Assembly (NCBI RefSeq): GCF_031755915.1
Contig: NC_083386.1
Location: forward strand, 22,987,001 to 23,051,000
Length of the DNA stretch: 64,000 bases
Direction: 5' to 3'
Source of the DNA: Ziziphus jujuba
Taxonomy: Eukaryota > Streptophyta > Magnoliopsida > Rosales > Rhamnaceae
Shown here: piece after piece, positions 1-11,532 of the stretch
Numbering within the stretch: position 1 is the first letter of the stretch
Layout: every line of letters begins with the position of its first letter
Notes under the pieces: generated by a model
The model's database searches: none
Seen by the model: the letters and a program-made list of their open reading frames with translations, nothing else
What the model was told of the DNA's origin: nothing
Position numbers and translations under genes: made by a program

Positions 1-3000
1 TCATAATAGCCTTTCCCCCCATAGTAATCTCTGCCAAAAGAACACCCTTTGCCTTTGTAACTCCTCCTTGGAAGTTGCTAATTGTCAACTCGGTAGGGAT
101 AAGATCATATTCACTTTTGGATAACTTAGCTAACATGGAAGCAGGCAAAATATTCACCACGACTCCATTGTCCACCAAAACCTTATTTACAGGCATGCCA
201 TCAAAGTGAGAATTAATATAGAGTGGCTTCAAATGTTGTGCCATTCTTTCTGCAGGCTTTTTCAAAATCATCTGTTGAAGCCGAGAATGATCTAACTCCT
301 TCCTTAAAGTCTTAGTGTCCTTTACAATCTCTACCATGACATCTCTGTCTTCAAAAACATCTCTTTCCATCACACTTACTTGGTTAGGATGAGCTTCAAA
401 TGTTAATGGCAAGACAATAACCATGTTACAAGTCACTTCATCATGGTTCCAAATTTGACTTTCAACTTCTTATTAGTTTAAGAATCAATCATGTCTTCTT
501 TCATAAGGTTATCATATAGATTTTTTATGCATGGGATAACTTCAATACTTTGTTTCCTATCCCATACCAAAGATTGCTTCTTCACTCCAGAACGGCCGGC
601 TCCTTATGAGGCAACGGCCTTTTTAGCCATGACTTCAGCCATCTTCTTTATACCCTCTAGCCTACCTTCTGTACCACAAAGGTGTGACTCCAATTCCTTC
701 AATATATTATCAGTCTTTTTGATTTTCAGGCCGAGTTAATATTGTCATTGGCCTTTTTTCAGCAGCCTTCTCATGCGCTTTTGATTCTTTCGCCAATCTT
801 CTAGCCGCAGCATGTTGCTGTTGCATCTGCCTCTTCTAAGTCCTGGTGAGTGGCTGATAATGCTTATGTTCCGCATGCTACCACCAGCCTATTTCTATAA
901 TTGGTGGCCGGAATGTCTTTGGCTTCTCAATTTTATGAGTAACCAATCTTGTTCGATTATCTTTCAAAAATGTAACCTGAAGCTGGGAGTCAAATTGCCC
1001 CCCCTGGTGTTGATGGTTTAGCTTTCAATGCCCATCTCACACTTTCGATCCCAAGCATTGGAACACTGACTTTGGACTATGAGGCTCGTAATTCTCTGGT
1101 GGCAACTTTATCACATTCTACTCACACATCTCTATAGGTTGCTTCTTCCCATCATCAACTTCATGCTTGCAATGTGTACAAAGCACCTGAGCATGATTCG
1201 GCATTTTTGGCCGAATACTCCTTTCTTGGTATGTTCTCCCTTTTCCAGACTCTATCGGATGAAGGTTGTCCTAGATTGACCTTGACTCTAGGTTTGGTCA
1301 ACTCAAAAATGTTGGCCGAAACCATATCCACTACGGCTGATGGGAAATGATTGATATCAACCTCCATTACATCTTTTCCTTTCTCCAAGAACTTCAAGGT
1401 GCCTTTGTCAATTAGAGCTTGAATTGCATTTCGGATCACCACACAGTACATAGTTTAATGCGTCCATGTACCATGCCACTTGCAGTTCGGTTTCTTTTTA
1501 GTTTATTCAGCTGTAGGTAAAACATGGCCGTCAGGTAATTTAATTACCTTGTCAGCCAATAGATGGTCAAAAATTTGGTCGGCTTTGGAGATGTCAAAAC
1601 TGTAAACCTTCTCCGGCTCAAGCATATTCTTTTTTGTATCCATGACCAATTGAGGAATCATCTGGTTCCTTGTTGTTCTAGCTAGAGCTTTGCATACGTA
1701 TGGCCTAGTGGCCACTACTCAATAGCATCAATTTCAACGAAGACATCCTCGATTCCTTGGTCTTTAACTTTGACCGAATAAATCTCCGTATTTGGATCTC
1801 TATAGTATGATCCCCGAGATGAGTTCTTTCTTTTATACTCTTCCCTCAAAATACTTTCGTATCTGGATGCTTGAGAGACTAACTAGAACAAATCATGAAA
1901 CTCTGTCCCTCAAATTTCTTCCGAAGCTTGTAGCTTAGTTCGCTTTGGGCTAGCTTGACAAACTCTCTTTCTGGTATATCCAAGTGACATATGATCCTTG
2001 CCCTCTTGAACCAGGCAATAAAATTCTCCACCGATTCTCCTTCCATTTGATGCAAACGAGACAAATCAGCCATAGAGATTTCCGACTCAATCCTATAGAA
2101 TTGCTCATGGACTTGTCAAAAAGTTAGCAAACAAACAAAGCTTTAAAAATTCATTGGCCATAGCTTCTCTGTACTGAATAGTGAAGTGGCCTATGTGCTC
2201 CACAGTAGACTGGATCTCTTCACCCGAAAACAAGGTGAATTCAGAAAATCTGAATCCCCTTGGAAATTCTATCCGATCAATGGCCTCGGGGTAAGGCTTT
2301 CTGTAGGATGGTCAACCAACTCTTCTAAATGCAGGACTGATCATCTCCTAGATTATGGTCTCAATGGCCTCCCTATCCATTCCATTTTTGGACATTATAC
2401 ATGTGTCTCCATGTCGGGCCGTGGTAGTTGGCCTAGTGGTGGTGGTCTTCATTTTGGGCATACAGAAAGTTTTGGCCAAATTGTTCTACATGCTCCTTAC
2501 CATGACTTTGATTTCGGACATATAGGAAAACATAAGGCTGAAAGTCTGCCCTTCCTCCGTTAACATTATTTGTGGCCTGAGGGGACTGTGTGCAATAAGG
2601 TGCGGCTTGAAAAGCCCGCACTACATGTGGTACGGCCTGAGGGGCCAGTACAATTTGGTGTTCCCGGCCATTTCTAATGTTCTGGCCTTGGTTTTCAGTT
2701 ACTCCTCCACCATGAATTGAGTTCCGAGCTGGTGGGGGAATATAAGGTTATCGTTCTGGCATGACTATCCTTCCTTCATTTCTGTTTATTCTCGCTAGAA
2801 TAGCTGGTGCATCAAATCTTGACGTGTTGCCTTCAGGCACGGCCGAAAAGGCCTGCACCTATTCTTCTTGGCCAATAAATGGCCTTGCGCCACTCGATGA
2901 GGCTTGAGTAACCTGTAATTATTGACACAACAAATCCATAATGCCTTCCAACATTCGTTGCTGGGTCTCATGATATGTTTCCATCTTCCTTTGACCTTCC

Positions 3001-3134
3001 TTCAGATCTCGGGATAGCTCACAGATCGATTCTTGGGTGGACATCTCCACCAAGTCGAAAGTCTTGCCAGCTTCTTCCTCTTTGTTGTTGTTATGGGTGT
3101 CGAACTTTAGAGATCTTGATTGAGTCTGAACCAT
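1..3134 (-). pseudogene. gypsy copy A gag-protease remnant
   Basis: Read on the minus strand, short open pieces follow the order of a gypsy polyprotein. At 3134-2919 is an N-terminal stretch rich in charged residues that looks like a coiled coil (SRDLKEGQRKMETYHETQQR). At 2073-1879 is part of the retrotransposon gag domain (SRLHQMEGESVENFIAWFKR). At 1715-1161 is the gag C-terminal part, containing ALIDKGTLKFLEKGKDVMEV. The protease area begins below about 800. Each piece has a close counterpart in copy B. Frameshifts and stops separate all of them, and no single protein could be made. Confidence 0.75.
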
Positions 3135-3184
3135 TGTCTTCAGTTGGAAATTTTTGTGGTCCCACTAAGCGTGCCAAAAAGATA

Positions 3185-3757
3185 TGTTGGAACAAAGTCA
3201 GAAAATTTTCAACAATCTGTCGTCTCCTAAATTTGTGAGCGTGCCACTTCAAACCTATAAAAGTTCAAAGAAAATAAAAGAAAAATATATGCCAATTGAA
3301 TCAAACTCCTTGGATGATTGTATTAATTATTAGAGAACAAAAATAATCTTACAAGGTCCGATTGCCTTAATGATTAAAGGATTAAAAATAAAATTTCAAC
3401 TAGAAAATAACTAAGAACAATAAACTAGAGAAAGTAAATTCCAAAGAGAATAAACTAATTAGTCTATATTCTTGTAGTCATTCGTGGAGGTGTGTAGAGG
3501 TCCTTCTCAAAGCCAACGAAGCTCCTATTTATATATGTAAAGAACTTTTAGTTGCTTCACGCGCTTCCGATGTGGGATTTTTTTTTTCTTTCTTTTTCAA
3601 CATTCCAACTTCAAAATTTCAATTTATACATGTGACAATCATATGACCACTTCATCTCCAATCAATGTGGGACTAAAGCTTCTTAATTAATCTCCCAATA
3701 ATAATATTTCAATATATTAAAATATTAATTTGGAAAATTAATAATATGGCCCAAACA
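3185..3757 (-). repeat. 5' LTR of gypsy copy A
   Basis: The 573 bp repeat begins TGTTGGAACAAAG and ends GGCCCAAACA on the + strand, giving TG...CA ends. It matches the two LTRs of the complete copy (22285-22859 and 28993-29549). It keeps the stretch around 3630-3650 that the 28993-29549 LTR has lost. Confidence 0.85.
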
Positions 3758-5213
3758 ATAGGCCTTCTCATTGCAAATTCTACTCTTTGGTATATAAGGA
3801 GGTGGCCGATAATTCGATAATTATCAAGCTAGCGAGCAGAGAGGAAGAAAACATTGAAGACTCCATAACGCTATCACGCGTATACTCAACAACAATATTA
3901 TCATCACAACTCCAACTCTTCTCATATCTTTCCCATCCATAGCTTCCAAATCTTCAATGCAAAGTACTGAGCTTTTGTTTTTTTTTTTTTTTTTTTTTTG
4001 TTCATAGCAAAGAGTTTGATATACCATACCCTGCAAATTTATATATAAGCTTGTATATATAATCTCGTATATTATACAGTTTATATATATATATATATAC
4101 ACATGACAGTATGTATATATGAATATATATTAACTTTAGAGAACTTGTGATTCGAATGAAAGGCTGCTCAATGAATGTTCATATAGCGGCTTACTACCTG
4201 GTTCCTAATGAAGTTAATTTAGGTTGAAAATATTGAAAATATTCTATTTAATTTGCAAAAGCCATTGTGAAATGTTAGCGTGTGCTTGTCTACTGCCAGC
4301 TTTTTTACATAGTTTCTTTGAAATGATCACAAACTATAATCAAATCACAAATTTTATATACAAACAGCTATAATTTATACTATATAATTTACATAACCAA
4401 CCATGTACGGCCATGAGAAAGCTCCACCAAATTAGAGCACTAGATTTGTTGGACAGAAGATAAAGGTGGACTTATTTTTCTTTGTTTACCTAAGGTAGAA
4501 AATTTTATACAGAAATTTTAATGATGATTACCTCACAAGGACTTGTACTGCTTGATCAAATGAGAAGCGTGGAGAAGCGAAGTTGGAGTCACAGTGCATC
4601 CCAAATTTTGCAGATAAGAGATCTGTTGTTATCCAACAAGATAAATGTTTCAATGAAGTTTCATAACTACTATACATTTATATCAAAACTAGTATCATTT
4701 GTAAAGCATGGTAACATGTTTTAATGGATACCTGTTTGCATGTTGGTGCTGATGAACCCATTGAGTTCTTGATCATTAATTTTTGAAAGTGCTCCTAAAA
4801 GCAGAAAATTAATTTGAACTTTCAACAAATAAAAATAATAAAATAAGCAAATAGAAACAACAAGATTGATCTGTCACTTGAATTAATCTTTTTCCAAGTA
4901 TAAAATTAACAATGGTGCATCAGAACAGAAATGAAAATCTGTATAGTTTTCCATGTAGATGTTTACTAATGCAAAGCTAAATCATGCACATGGAATGAAT
5001 TTTATGGTAGTTCCATTCATTTCTAAATATTGAAATCGACTCAATGATGTTCAAACACGCAAACTGAATAGTTAAAATGTGGGTATCTGTCTGATAGAGT
5101 TTTCCGTAGTTGTCACCTTTGTTGAGAAAGTTTTCCTCCATGATTCTAGGGTGTGATATGTTCGCATTGATAAGTTTCACCAAAATACCACAAGCTTGTA
5201 TATTGGACCGCAG
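3758..5213. other. Duplicated host flank, no confirmed gene
   Basis: This is host sequence between the gypsy LTR and the TMEM135-like exons, repeated at 29550-31013. It opens with TATATAAGG (about 3791), which could be a promoter remnant. Poly(T) (about 3978-3999) and TA-dinucleotide tracts (about 4080-4100) follow. A short stretch at about 4160-4225 stays open and similar in both copies (it would read MNVHIAAYYLVPNEVNLG on the + strand) and ends in AG|GTTGA, so it may be an old exon; the product is not recognised. The rest shows nothing coding. Confidence 0.4.
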
Positions 5214-5566
5214 GTGGAATATCTGCCCTGTCAGTACTACTAGAGAAAAAGAGCAGAGGGGGTGAACTTGCTCTTTATATTCGGCCCCGATCAGGTGATT
5301 CTTTGTGGTATATCTTAGTTAATCGCCACCTACTTCCAGATATTAAGAATGCAGAGGTATTTCTTTCTTGTTATTTTTGTATTTAAATCAAATACCTTTA
5401 AAACCTACATGTTTGGAATCTAAATCAATGCTTTTCAAACATGCAAGTATTCTTGTTTTGTTTGTGTATGGGAGGAATTATGTATTATTTGGAGTATGAA
5501 CCAAACACCATGGCTCCATTCCTCAGGGGTCTGATTCGTCATTTTCTTGCTAGTAGAATTAGTAAC

Positions 5567-5847
5567 TATTAGTGTAATGACACTTTTGTTGGTGTCTTAG
5601 TTCCTTTTTGATGTTTAGTTACTTTATATTCAGTTTTTTGGTAAAACACTGTTGTATTAGATAACCAAAGTATGGCTTATTTTTTGGTGGTATGATTACT
5701 GCAATAGTAGATGAAAAGTAGATGATTTACTGTTGTAAGCTTATGTTTAGATATTATTGTCCAGAAATGAATGAAGTAAGTTTTCACACCAGAAAAGCTT
5801 CTTGTCTTTCCTTCGTTTTGCTGTGTTTTTTGTCTAAAAATCCTACA
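5567..5847 (+). repeat. 5' LTR of copia-1
   Basis: Begins TATTAGTGTAATGACAC and ends AAATCCTACA. The inner copy begins TGTTAGTG, so the outer terminal G has become A. By eye the two LTRs differ at roughly 5% of positions plus a small indel, which suggests an old insertion. Confidence 0.9.
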
Positions 5848-6003
5848 AATGGTATCAGAGCTCTATTGATCTTAGTGGGGCTGTGAGTGAAATAGCAAAA
5901 AATACAGAAACCTTCCTTCTACCTTTCCTTCCTTTTTTTTAAAATAGCTTCAACTCATTTTTCTGCTCCATCACCTCTTATATTTTCTGGAGAAAATTAT
6001 TCC

Positions 6004-6597
6004 ATGTGGTCTATAAAAATGAAAGCTTACCTTCAAGCTTTTGACTTGTGGGAAGTTGTAGAGACCAATAGAAATCCTCCCCCTTTGACAGCAAATCCCA
6101 CTATCGCTCAAATAAAGCAACATAGTGAGGAGGTTGCAAAAAAGTTTAAGGCTTTATCTGCTTTACATGCTGGTATTTCAGAAGTAATGTTCACCAGAAT
6201 TATGGCTTGCACTATAGCTAAAGAAGTCTACGACAAGCTGAAAGAAGAGTTCCAGGGAAGTGCAAGAACAAGACAAATGCAGGTATTGAACTTAAGGAAG
6301 GAGTTCGAAACTTTAAGAATGAAGGATTCTGAGTTGGTAAAAGACTTCATTGACAGAATAATGAAGGTAGCAAACCAAATCAGAATTCTTGGAGAGGAGC
6401 TAAGTGACAGAAGAGTGGTGGAGAAAGTGCTGGTCAATTTAACAGAGAAATGCAAAGCAAAGATTTCATCCTTGGAGGAGTCAAGAGATTTGAATCAGAT
6501 TTCTTTATCAGAGCTTGTTAATGCTTTACAAGCTACTAAACAAAGAAGATCTATAAGACAAGAAGAGGCTTCAGAAAGTGCTTTTCTAGCACTATAA
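6004..6597 (+). pseudogene. copia-1 gag
   Basis: An open frame of about 198 codons carries a copia Gag domain: it opens with MWSIKMKAYLQAFDLWEVVE, and the middle has the EEFQGSARTRQMQVLNLRKE region typical of the UBN2-type gag. Coding sense probably begins upstream, near 5945, without a visible ATG. The frame ends at a TAA (6595-6597). A zinc knuckle follows at about 6717-6760 ([16 protein letters not shown]2CX4HX4C) in the continuing sequence, so the stop and later frameshifts are lesions. It would have formed the particle that packages element RNA. Confidence 0.75.
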
Positions 6598-6943
6598 AAA
6601 GGCAAGGCTCCAGCAAACAATAATGAAAGGAAGCTGCAAGGTGGAGGAAGTAATGACAAAGGATGAGATGGTGTTGGTACAAATAGAGAGGGTGAAAGAA
6701 AGAAGTTTATGATGTGCTCTCATTGTAAAAAGGACAACCATTCTGAAAAATATTGCTGGTTTAGGCCTAATGTTCAATGTAGAGCGTGCAAACAAGTTGA
6801 ACATGTTGAGAATGTTTACAAAAACCAAAGGAGAGCCAATACAACAAGCACACCAGGTACAAGTTGCTGATGAAGCATGACAAAGTGAGGAAAGACTGTT
6901 TGTTGCTACATGTTATGCAGAAAACGGTAGCAAAGAAGCTTGG

Positions 6944-7222
6944 TTGGTGGATAGTGGTTGTAATCAACATATGACACATGATGCTGATCTCTTCAAGTGC
7001 TTAGACAGAAGCTTTTTTTCCCAAGTCCAAATTGGAAATGGAGACTTTATTCAAGTTCAAGGCAAAGGAAATGTGGCTGTGGAAACTTCAACAGGTACTA
7101 AACTCATTTCAAATGTGTTATATGTACCTGAAATTAATCAAAGCTTGTTGAGTGTGGGACAAATGCTTGAAAATGGATATTCTCTGAATTTTCAAGATAA
7201 GCCCTGCACAATATATGATTAA
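6944..7222 (+). pseudogene. copia-1 protease region
   Basis: The frame contains the aspartic protease active-site motif, seen as WLVDSGCNQHMT at its start, where D-S-G are the catalytic residues. The later VLYVPEINQSLLSVGQ is the standard C-terminal part of the copia protease. The frame stops at TAA (7220-7222), just before what would be the GAG-pre-integrase segment. It lies between the gag zinc knuckle and the minisatellite. Confidence 0.8.
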
Positions 7223-7379
7223 CATGGAAGTGAAATTCTAAATGTTGGAATGAAAGATAAAAGCTTTGAAGTAGAATGGAATAGGAAAAAGAGTGAAGTT
7301 CAAGCCTCAGAAGAGAATTTTATCCAAGAACATGATGAAATTAAGGAGGAGGCTGATTCAGATGATAAAAATGTCATTG

Positions 7380-7935
7380 GAATCCGAGGTACAAGACCCT
7401 TGACTAATGCATCTGAGAGATGCATCCGAGGTACAAGACTCTTGACTAATGCATCCGAGAGAAGCATCCAAGGTACAAAACCCTTGATTGATGCATCCGA
7501 GAGATGCATCCAAGGTACAAGACCTTTACTCGATGCATCTGAGAGAAGCATCCGATATACAAGAACTCTGTCCGATGTTCGAGATAAAAGACCCCTGATC
7601 GATGTCCGAGCTATAAGACTTCTGTCCAATGTCCGAGGTAAAAGACCCCTGACCGATGTCCAAGGTATAAGACCTCTGTCCGATGTCCGAGGTAAAAGAC
7701 CCCTGACCGATGTCCGAGGTAGAAGACCGTTAACCGCTGTTCGAGGTACAAGACCTCTAGCCGATGTCTGAGGTACAAGACCCCTGGCCAATGTCCGAGA
7801 TACAAGACCCATGACCGATGTCCGAGGTACAAGACCCCTGGCCGATGTCCAAGATACAAGATCATGACCGATGTCCGAGGTACAAGACCCCTGGCTGATG
7901 TTCGAGGTATAAGACCATTGACAGATGTATATGAG
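7380..7935 (+). repeat. Two-tier coding minisatellite inside copia-1
   Basis: A tandem repeat occupies the place of the integrase. The left part has about four units of 42 bp, each encoding a variant of GTRPLTNASERCIR. The right part has about thirteen shorter units of 27 bp, each a variant of TDVRGTRPL. The two unit types share the GTRPL block, so the short one probably derives from the long one. Both lengths are multiples of three. The frame stays open for 174 codons (7250-7771) before a TGA, and the opposite strand is also open across most of the array, as expected of a low-complexity repeat. Confidence 0.9.
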
Positions 7936-8480
7936 AGATGCCACCTAGCATTGTGTGATCCAATTATTTTCTATGATGCAAATCAGTTTGAAACATGGAG
8001 AGAAGCCATGGAAACTAAAATCAGCATGATAAACAAAAACAAGACTTGGGAGTTGGTGAAAAAACCTCAAGGCAAAAAGGCAATTGGAGTGAAATGGGTC
8101 TTTAGGTCCAAGCTCAATGTAGATTGTACTATAAACAAGCATAAAGCAAGATTGGTAGAAAAGAGTTATGTGCAGCAATCAGGTATTGATTATGGAGATA
8201 CGTTTGCACCAGTTGCAAGGCATGAGACAATCAAATTTCTACTAGCTCTTGCTGCTAAAGAAGGTTGGAAACTTTACCAGTTAGATGTGAAATCCGCATT
8301 TCTAAATGGTTACTTGCAAGAAGAAGTGTATGTTAAACAACCTAAAAGCTTTGTTGTTCAAGAAAAGGAAGACAAAGTTTATAAGCTAAAAGAAATGGTG
8401 AAGTGAAGCTGGTTCATTGCAGGTCCGAGGTCCAGCTTGCTAATATTTTGACAAAAGTTTTTGCCACGAAAAAGGTTTGA
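7936..8480 (+). pseudogene. copia-1 truncated reverse transcriptase joined to an RNase H tail
   Basis: Beginning where the minisatellite ends, the frame reads a copia RT N-terminal half: FETWREAMETKISMINKNKT, then KWVFRSKLN, then DTFAPVARHETIK and QLDVKSAFLNGYLQEEVYVK. It stops at 8404-8406. The catalytic YVDD motif is missing. Bases 8420-8470 then resemble the end of RNase H (VQLANILTK in another frame). One internal deletion therefore removed everything from mid-RT to the last part of RNase H. Confidence 0.8.
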
Positions 8481-8529
8481 AACATTAAGAAATGATCTTA
8501 GTGTTTCCAGCAAAAGTGTCAAGGAGGAA

Positions 8530-8806
8530 TGTTAGTGTAATGACATTTTTGTTGGTGTCTTATTTCCTTTTTTATGTTTAGTTACTTTATATTCAGCTTT
8601 TTGGTAAAACACTGTTGTGGTAACCAAAGTATGGCTTGTTTTTTGGTGGTATGATTACTGTAATAGTAGGTGAAAAGTAGGTAATTTACTGTTGTAAGCT
8701 TATGTTTATATATTTTTGTCCAGAAATAAATGAAGTAAGTTTTCACACCAGAAAAGCTTCTTTTCTTTCCTTCGTTTTGCTGTGTTTTTTGTCTAAAAAT
8801 CCTACA
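8530..8806 (+). repeat. 3' LTR of copia-1
   Basis: The 277 bp repeat begins TGTTAGTGTAATGACA, right after the purine-rich AAGGAGGAA, and ends AAATCCTACA. It is followed by the GTAAC target duplicate and the resumed host exon. Confidence 0.9.
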
Positions 8807-8955
8807 GTAACCCTGGCACTCCTTCAAGTCGGATAGCTTCCTATACATATTTGCAAACCCTTGATGCCATGAAAAAACCAAAAATGCAAGAGACTCCAGA
8901 TGCAAAAGCTTCACCGTATGAGAAATACAATCTTGAGTCGATACCAGGGCTGTAA

Positions 8956-9793
8956 GCCACAAGGCAGAAAAAAGGTCAAGTGGGACACAACCCAATTACT
9001 TAATTTTTTAGAAGTTTTCCTACGATTTCAAGGAATGCAATTCACTGGGCCAATAATTGTTAGTTTCTGCTCATTCTTTTATATATCATTCTTGTATAAT
9101 TTCGAACTTCAGAATTTGAGGCACATATAAATTTGCAGAAATAGATTGAAGCTCAATTATTGAAGAGTTTGAATTTTTCCTTACATAGATTTAATAAAAT
9201 TTCATATGCTCATATAAAGGCCCATTATTTGGTCTAACTATATGTTCACATGTATAAATAAAATCCATGTTTCTTAGTTCTCACTAGTGTCCTAAATCTT
9301 TTGCTTTCACAGATATAGATGGATAATATAGAAGTTAGAATATTATTCTCATTTTGGATAATAGAAGTTAATATGTATAAAATAAAAACCGCGTTTCCCA
9401 CTTGGTGTCCCAAATCTTTTGCTTTCACAGATATAGATGGATAATAGAGTAGTTAGAATATTATTTTCATTTTAGGCATAATTTATATATTTATACTTAT
9501 ATATATTTTCGTAGAAATGGATTGATAAATGGTTGCTTGGCAACAATTATGATATTTAAATTGTCACGTGTCAAATCCCTTTTGTTCCAACCAGCTGAAA
9601 GCAATCTACATTTGAAGTCAACTACTCAAATGTATAAAAAAAAACATAATAATAAGAAATAATTAAATGAAAGACTCTCTGGTTCTTAATTGTAAACCAA
9701 GCTCTCATCAGTGATCAAGCACACCTATACGATTAGAATATTTAGTCAAAAACCTCATTTAATGTGAAAGTGCCTTAAGGTTTACCTATTAGG
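8956..9793. other. Intergenic region upstream of A1
   Basis: AT-rich sequence between the TMEM135-like stop and gene A1, repeated (with insertions) at 34280-39796. An internal direct repeat of about 110 bp is visible: the block around 9250-9330 recurs around 9390-9460 (shared AAATCTTTTGCTTTCACAG). AAGTCAAC at about 9616 is a reverse W-box core (TTGACT). No gene is seen. Confidence 0.5.
9763..9768 (+). promoter_or_regulatory. Start-stop upstream ORF (ATGTGA) before A1
   Basis: ATG followed directly by TGA, 25 bases before the A1 start codon. The same element lies before A3, A5, B1, the B5/C1 chimera and C3 at 25-29 bases. Whether it is in the transcript is not known. Confidence 0.4.
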
Positions 9794-11433
9794 ATGATGG
9801 ATAGAAGGCTGTTGGAAGCTGCTCAGGCTGGAAATATCAATTTCTTACACCACTTGCTTGCTGAAAATCATTGCATACTTAATGCCAGCGCTCTAAACTC
9901 TGAACAGAATCCGTCACACATCGCTTCCACCGCTGGTCATGTTGAGTTTGTTAAGGAGATTTTAAGGTTGAAGCCCAGTTTTCCGAAAAAGTAAATCAGG
10001 ATGGTTTTAGCCCCTTGCATTTGGCATCTGCAATTGGGCACTTCGAGATTGTGAAAGAGCTGCTGAAACTTAATCCGAAACTCTGTTGTTTAGAGGGAAG
10101 GAATAGATGGACAGCTCTACATTATGCAGCTAGCAGAGGGAGGGCAGACATCATTAGAGAAATGCTATTAGCTTGTCCTGAGAGCATTGAAGATGTGAAT
10201 GTGCAAAAAGAAACTGCTTTGCACCTTGCTGTCAAGAACAGCCAATTTGAAGCAATTCATTTCATGGTCAAATGGGTCAGAGAAATGAAGAAAAATGAAA
10301 TCTTCAATATGAAAATGAACTTGGCAATTCTATTCTTCATCGTGCAACATGGAGAAAACACCGCCAGGAAAGTTTAATCTTCATCAATTTTTATTTTATT
10401 TTTCCTATATTGAACCATATTTGACTAATGAAGACATTTTTTTTCTGTTCAATAAGCAATCGAAAACTTGATCTTTCTGTATATTTGGATGGTTACATAT
10501 AAGCGGACTATGATGGAACTATTTCTCAGAGTTAATTTATATTTTAGACCAGATGGAAATAGAATAGAAGATAAATTATATCTTTTCTATACTTTAGCAT
10601 TTGAAAGTTTAGAAGTTAAACTATAGTTAAAAAATAAAATGCCACAGGTTGTAGAATGGATACTAGACGGCTATACTGGAGGAGCTAATGCAATAGTTGA
10701 GTTGGTAAACGTTGTGAACCAGAGTGGTCTGACAGCCCTTGATGTTCTACTAATCTTCCCAAGCGAAGCCGGCGACAGAGAAATTGAGGAGATCCTAAAG
10801 ACTGCAAGAGGCAGGAAAGCAAGAGATATGAGCCCGTCTTCTATACCTTCATTTGAAAATAATTCAACCACAACAACAGATCTCTGTGCAGATAATTTGG
10901 TGAAGTATTTCAAATTCAAAAGAGGCAGAGATTCTCCAAGCGATGCTCGAACCGCGCTGTTAGTAATAGCGGTATTAGTAACAACAACAACATTTCAGGC
11001 TGGACTCAACCCTCCAGGCGGTGTTTGGCAAGACACAACCTTAGATGGTAGTCATGGAAATCCATCACATGATGCAGGGAGGTCCATTTTGGGTTCTTAC
11101 GCTTCAGTTACATATCTACTTTTTATGCTTTTCAACACTATTGGTTTCTCAGTGTCCATTTATATGATAGCTATCCTCGTTAGCAATTTTCCATTCCAGT
11201 GGGAGTTTCAAGTCTGTATAGTTGCCATCAACTTTACTTGCGTCACCGCCATAACTTACATGGCCCCGACGAACATGTCGCTCCCTCTCACTGTGTTTTC
11301 CATAGTTTTTCCATTTTTGGTACCTCATGTATTCAAGTTGTTTGTAAGACTTGTAAAGTTACTCAAGAGGATTTCTGAGATATCTGGAATACAGAATCAT
11401 TTCAACACAGTTTCAGAATTGTTCTGGTACTAG
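9794..11433 (+). pseudogene. A1: ankyrin-PGG gene (BDA1-like), broken
   Basis: The two-exon layout is that of the array: exon 1 9794-10367 (ankyrin repeats), exon 2 10648-11433 (last ankyrin repeat, PGG domain, four membrane segments). Three lesions are visible. One base is missing near 9983, giving a stop at 9992-9994. One base is missing near 10313 (ATGAAAATGAAC against ATGAAGGATGAAC in relatives). The splice donor after CGCCAG is GA (10368) instead of the array's GC. Exon 2 is fully open, with LNPPGGVWQDT and hydrophobic segments to ...VSELFWY. The second frameshift is shared with B1, so it predates the unit duplication. A product truncated in the first repeats is all that could be made. 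Confidence 0.85.
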
Positions 11434-11482
11434 AACTACTTGTGTCAGTATTTGTACGTAGTTTTGATGTATCCCATGGCAT

Positions 11483-11498
11483 TATGTTTACTATTTTA

Positions 11499-11532
<34 letters not shown>

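Larger units (their letters stand above)
1..3757 (-). mobile_element. Ty3/gypsy element, copy A (Tat-like), truncated by window start
   Basis: This is the 5' part of a minus-strand LTR retrotransposon: its 5' LTR is at 3185-3757 and its internal region runs leftwards out of the window. It is collinear with the complete copy at 22285-29549: bases 1-3184 match about 25690-28992. The right flank ATAGG (3758-3762) and the following host sequence are the same as those beside the complete copy, so both descend from one insertion that was later duplicated with its surroundings. No open frame longer than about 100 codons survives, so the copy is dead. Confidence 0.85.
5567..8806 (+). mobile_element. 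copia-1: internally deleted Ty1/copia element
   Basis: The 3240 bp element has 281 and 277 bp LTRs (5567-5847, 8530-8806) and a 5 bp target duplication GTAAC (5562-5566, 8807-8811). The paralogous site near 31354 has a single GTAAC, which is a clean empty site. The primer-binding site TGGTATCAGAG (5850-5860) lies two bases after the left LTR. Gag, zinc knuckle and protease are recognisable. The integrase is missing and a minisatellite stands in its place, and the second half of RT plus most of RNase H is gone. It cannot move on its own. Confidence 0.92.
5214..8955 (+). pseudogene. 3' exons of a TMEM135-like / Tim17-22-23-type gene, copy A, split by copia-1
   Basis: Two exons read as the C-terminal part of a plant protein related to TMEM135 (N-terminal Tim17/22/23-like family). 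Exon 1 ends at 5356 with a GT donor and carries LLEKKSR and GDSLWYILVNRHLLP; its true left edge is uncertain. Exon 2 begins at 5447 (MGGIMYYLEYEPNTMAPFLRG), is interrupted after ...SRIS by copia-1, and resumes at 8812, ending ...YNLESIPGL with TAA at 8953-8955. The acceptor before 5447 reads CAA instead of the CAG kept in copy B. No upstream exons were found, so this is a fragment of a gene. Family naming comes from recalled similarity and should be tested by a search. Confidence 0.65.

Noticed and set aside
1161..1279. Plus-strand open frames over gypsy copies (such as 1079-1279, 26145-26561, 27991-28371)
   Set aside because: They are shadows of minus-strand gag and protease codons.
3824..4102. 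92-codon minus-strand open frame with lysine and leucine runs
   Set aside because: It is made of the poly(T) tract and TA repeats; the paralogous copy near 29620-29870 does not keep it.
7380..7935. CRISPR-like array
   Set aside because: Units are contiguous and of coding period, without unique spacers, inside a plant retrotransposon.
7300..7944. 214-codon minus-strand open frame
   Set aside because: It is the reverse of the minisatellite array and its arginine/leucine-rich repeats follow from the repeat unit.
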